DNA of 64,000 bases from JACVRW01 sp963835705. Lineage in GTDB: Bacteria > Actinomycetota > Thermoleophilia > Solirubrobacterales > Thermoleophilaceae. This document shows positions 62,335-64,000 of this stretch, piece by piece. The stretch is from NCBI GenBank assembly GCA_963835705.1, contig CAWIGR010000016.1, positions 26,376-90,375 on the forward strand, written 5' to 3'. How positions within the stretch are numbered: position 1 is the stretch's first letter; each line of letters starts with the position of its first letter. Under the pieces are notes generated by a model. The model saw only the letters and a program-made list of their open reading frames with translations, was not told where the DNA came from and did no database searches. Position numbers and translations under genes: made by a program.

Positions 62335-62717
62335 CGAGGGATTACCGCCTTGGCGTTCCCCTCGCGGCCCCGGCCGGTGATCGACCGGCGCGGGCGACCG
62401 CGGGATCTCCCCGTTCTCGCGGATGGAGTTTCCGCGCATGCCTGGGTTCACTGACCGCGCGGGGCCCGACAGCAACTCGCGATAACGCTGCCGGCGGTGT
62501 TGCCTTCCGCCTTTCACAACGGCGTCGGCACCCCGAGACCATGGATTTCGCGGCTCAATAGCCCAGCCTGCGCTTACCCCTGTCAACGCTTCGCCGACGC
62601 CCTCACGGACGCCGACGCATGACTCAGGGCCACCGTGGATCGCTACTCCTTCGATGTCGGACTCCTTCCTTCCTAACTCCATCCCGGTTTATCCGGGCGC
62701 TCTGCGAACATGCGTTC

Positions 62718-64000
62718 GTGCGCTGGGACAACCTGAAGGTCGAAGCCGAGGAGAGCCACACCCTGCCCGGCTACCGCGAGCCGGCCGCGATCCGCACCTT
62801 CGACGCCCCCGAGGCGATGAACGTCCGTTTCTACGAGGTCCAGGCGAAGTCGATCCTGAACAGGGTGCCGAAGGCGTCGCGGATGCCGTTTCGGTGGACG
62901 ATCAATCCTTATCGCGGATGTAGCCATGCTTGTCTGTACTGCGTATGGGGGACTACGCCTATCCTAATGGGTGATGGCCGGACGAAGCGGATGGCCGATG
63001 TCCGGGAAGGCGATTACGTCTACGGGACCGTCCGGCAAGGCAATTACCGCCGCTACTCGGTCACCCAGGTCCTCCGCCAATGGTCGACGATCAAGCCGGC
63101 CTTTCGCGTAACGCTCGAGGATGGGACAGAGCTGATCGCAAGCGGGGATCACCGTTTTCTGACGAAGCGCGGCTGGAAGCACGTCATCGGGGCCGAGTGC
63201 GGCCCGATGCGGCGGCCCCACATGACGCTGAACGACAAGCTGATGGGTACGGGCGCATTCGCCGAGCAGCCGGAGCATGCACCCGACTACCGGCGCGGTT
63301 ATCTGGCGGGCCTTATCCGGGGCGACGCCCACCTGGCGTCGCAGGAGTACGAGCAACCGAACGGTTACCGCCAGAGCAGGCATCACTTCCGGCTGGCGCT
63401 TACCGATATGGAGGCGCTGCGGCGCGCCAGGGACTTCCTCGAGGCGGAGCTCGGACTCCTGCTGCCCGAATTCGCCTTTGCCACGCAGGGGAGGCGATCA
63501 ATGAGAGCGATCCGCACCCAGTCGCGAGACAACGTTGCGGAGATCACCGAGTTGATTCAGTGGCCAAGAGGGACGCGGCTCGAGTGGTGCAAGGGGTTTC
63601 TGGCGGGCATCTTCGACGCCGAAGGCTCCCACAGGGAGGTGGTCCGGATCTCCAACTGCGATCCGGCGATCATCGACTGGATCACCTGGTCTCTCCGGCT
63701 CCTCGGGTTTCGGTTCGTGGTCGAGGACCCGAAGCGGCCGAATGGCCTCAAGTGCGTTCGGCTGCGCGGCGGCGTTCCTGAGAAGGTGCGCTTCTTCCTC
63801 AGCGTCGACCCGGCCATCGAGCGCAAACGCGAACTCGAAGGAAGAGCCCTCAAGAACCATTCGTCCAGGCTCAAGGTCGAGTCCATCGAGCCGCTCGGCA
63901 ACGGCTGGCGCCTCTACGACATCACCACGGGCACCGGCGACTTCATCGCCAACGGGGTGGTGAGCCACAACTGCTTCGCCCGCCCCACGCACACGTACCT
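62718..64000 (+). CDS. Rv2578c-type radical SAM protein interrupted by an intein (3' end beyond window)
   Basis: The N-extein is 74 residues from the GTG: VRWDNLKVEAEESHTLPGYR, FYEVQAKSILNRVPKASRMP and FRWTINPYRGCSHACLY. The intein follows, then the C-extein CFARPTHTYL continues past the window end. Joined, the exteins give CSHACLYCFARPTHTYL, the CxxxCxxC iron-sulfur cluster motif and its flank as in Rv2578c-family radical SAM enzymes. The enzyme should cleave S-adenosylmethionine to start radical chemistry; its substrate is unknown. The GTG matches the RW-initiated N-terminus of homologues. The group II intron ends 16 bases upstream, between this gene and yjbQ. Confidence 0.88.
   Translation, partial: MRWDNLKVEAEESHTLPGYREPAAIRTFDAPEAMNVRFYEVQAKSILNRVPKASRMPFRWTINPYRGCSHACLYCVWGTTPILMGDGRTKRMADVREGDYVYGTVRQGNYRRYSVTQVLRQWSTIKPAFRVTLEDGTELIASGDHRFLTKRGWKHVIGAECGPMRRPHMTLNDKLMGTGAFAEQPEHAPDYRRGYLAGLIRGDAHLASQEYEQPNGYRQSRHHFRLALTDMEALRRARDFLEAELGLLLPEFAFATQGRRSMRAIRTQSRDNVAEITELIQWPRGTRLEWCKGFLAGIFDAEGSHREVVRISNCDPAIIDWITWSLRLLGFRFVVEDPKRPNGLKCVRLRGGVPEKVRFFLSVDPAIERKRELEGRALKNHSSRLKVESIEPLGNGWRLYDITTGTGDFIANGVVSHNCFARPTHTY
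62940..63971 (+). other. LAGLIDADG intein at the third Fe-S cysteine
   Basis: A 344-residue intein. Block A is CVWGTTPILMGDGRTKRMAD with Cys1, block B is TLEDGTELIASGDHRFLTKR, the homing endonuclease has GYLAGLIRGDAHLAS and GFLAGIFDAEGSH as its two LAGLIDADG motifs, block F is LYDITTGTGDFIANG, and block G is VVSHN followed by Cys+1. All splicing residues (Cys1, block B His, penultimate His, terminal Asn, Cys+1) are present, so it should be active. The LAGLIDADG acidic residues are present too (D in RGDA, D in FDAEG). It uses more A/T-ending codons (cta, tat, gta) than its neighbours, suggesting separate acquisition. Confidence 0.92.

Larger units (their letters stand above)
60761..62702 (-). 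mobile_element. Group II intron
   Basis: A complete-looking group II intron of about 1.94 kb, antisense to its flanking genes. The 5' end on the minus strand is GAGCGCCCGGATAAACCGGG, close to the usual GTGCG start but with A for T at position 2. A structured leader of about 370 bases precedes the reverse transcriptase frame. Domain V is recognisable at 60827-60859, domain VI follows, and the 3' end is ...GGTCCCTAC. A hairpin with CGAAC/GTTCG arms lies in the 5' exon immediately before the insertion point. The boundaries are inferred from consensus and may be off by a few bases. Confidence 0.8.

Noticed and set aside
63080..63781. Plus-strand 233-codon frame inside the radical SAM region
   Set aside because: It overlaps the intein in another frame. 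The intein frame carries all splicing and endonuclease blocks, so this one is a shadow.

Overview
The window looks like a chromosome segment of a very GC-rich actinobacterium. Signs are the extreme G+C at third codon positions, dense operons with 4-base ATGA/GTGA overlaps, leaderless genes behind TAnnnT boxes, an AftD-like arabinofuranosyltransferase, a TB27.3-like glyoxalase-fold protein and an Rv2578c-type radical SAM protein carrying an intein. A Thermoleophilia/Solirubrobacterales relative is my best guess, but this is inference.

Region 1 (1-33.6 kb) is a large cell-envelope glycan and glycolipid cluster. It holds two flippases, an AftD-like giant membrane transferase, two tandem GT39-type enzymes plus a third membrane transferase, three YfhO-type membrane proteins, an O-antigen-ligase-like protein, a polyprenol-phosphate mannose synthase-like GT2, about eight further GT2/GT4 enzymes, three methyltransferases and a small LPXTG-type surface protein. 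The genes form several divergently and convergently arranged operons. Lipid-linked sugars are presumably made inside the membrane, flipped, and used outside by the polytopic transferases.

Region 2 (33.6-44.4 kb) is metabolic: PhoD-like phosphatase, TetR regulator with a clear palindromic operator, acyl-CoA dehydrogenase, GNAT acetyltransferase, a crotonase lacking the usual catalytic glutamates, a secreted endonuclease/exonuclease/phosphatase-family protein, a two-domain VOC protein, an APC permease, an ABC exporter and a methyltransferase.

Region 3 (44.4-51.8 kb, minus strand) is the complete F1Fo ATP synthase operon, atpI-B-E-F-H-A-G-D-C, with unusually acidic extensions in several subunits.

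Region 4 (52.0-60.3 kb, minus strand) is a potassium-uptake Kdp locus of unusual design. A DUF4118 histidine kinase and KdpE come first, then three GTCAAGA repeats, two tiny ORFs, kdpF, kdpA, kdpC, kdpB, a separate KdpD N-terminal (sensor ATPase plus USP) protein, and a USP gene. KdpD is therefore split across the two ends of the locus.

Region 5 (60.3-64.0 kb) has yjbQ, then a group II intron on the opposite strand with a frameshifted reverse transcriptase, then a radical SAM gene whose third iron-sulfur cysteine codon is interrupted by a LAGLIDADG intein. The gene runs off the window.

Nine coding frames across the window break in a way that a single-base removal repairs each time. This looks like systematic single-base insertion error, or less likely real +1 shifts, and several reading frames below should be read with that in mind.
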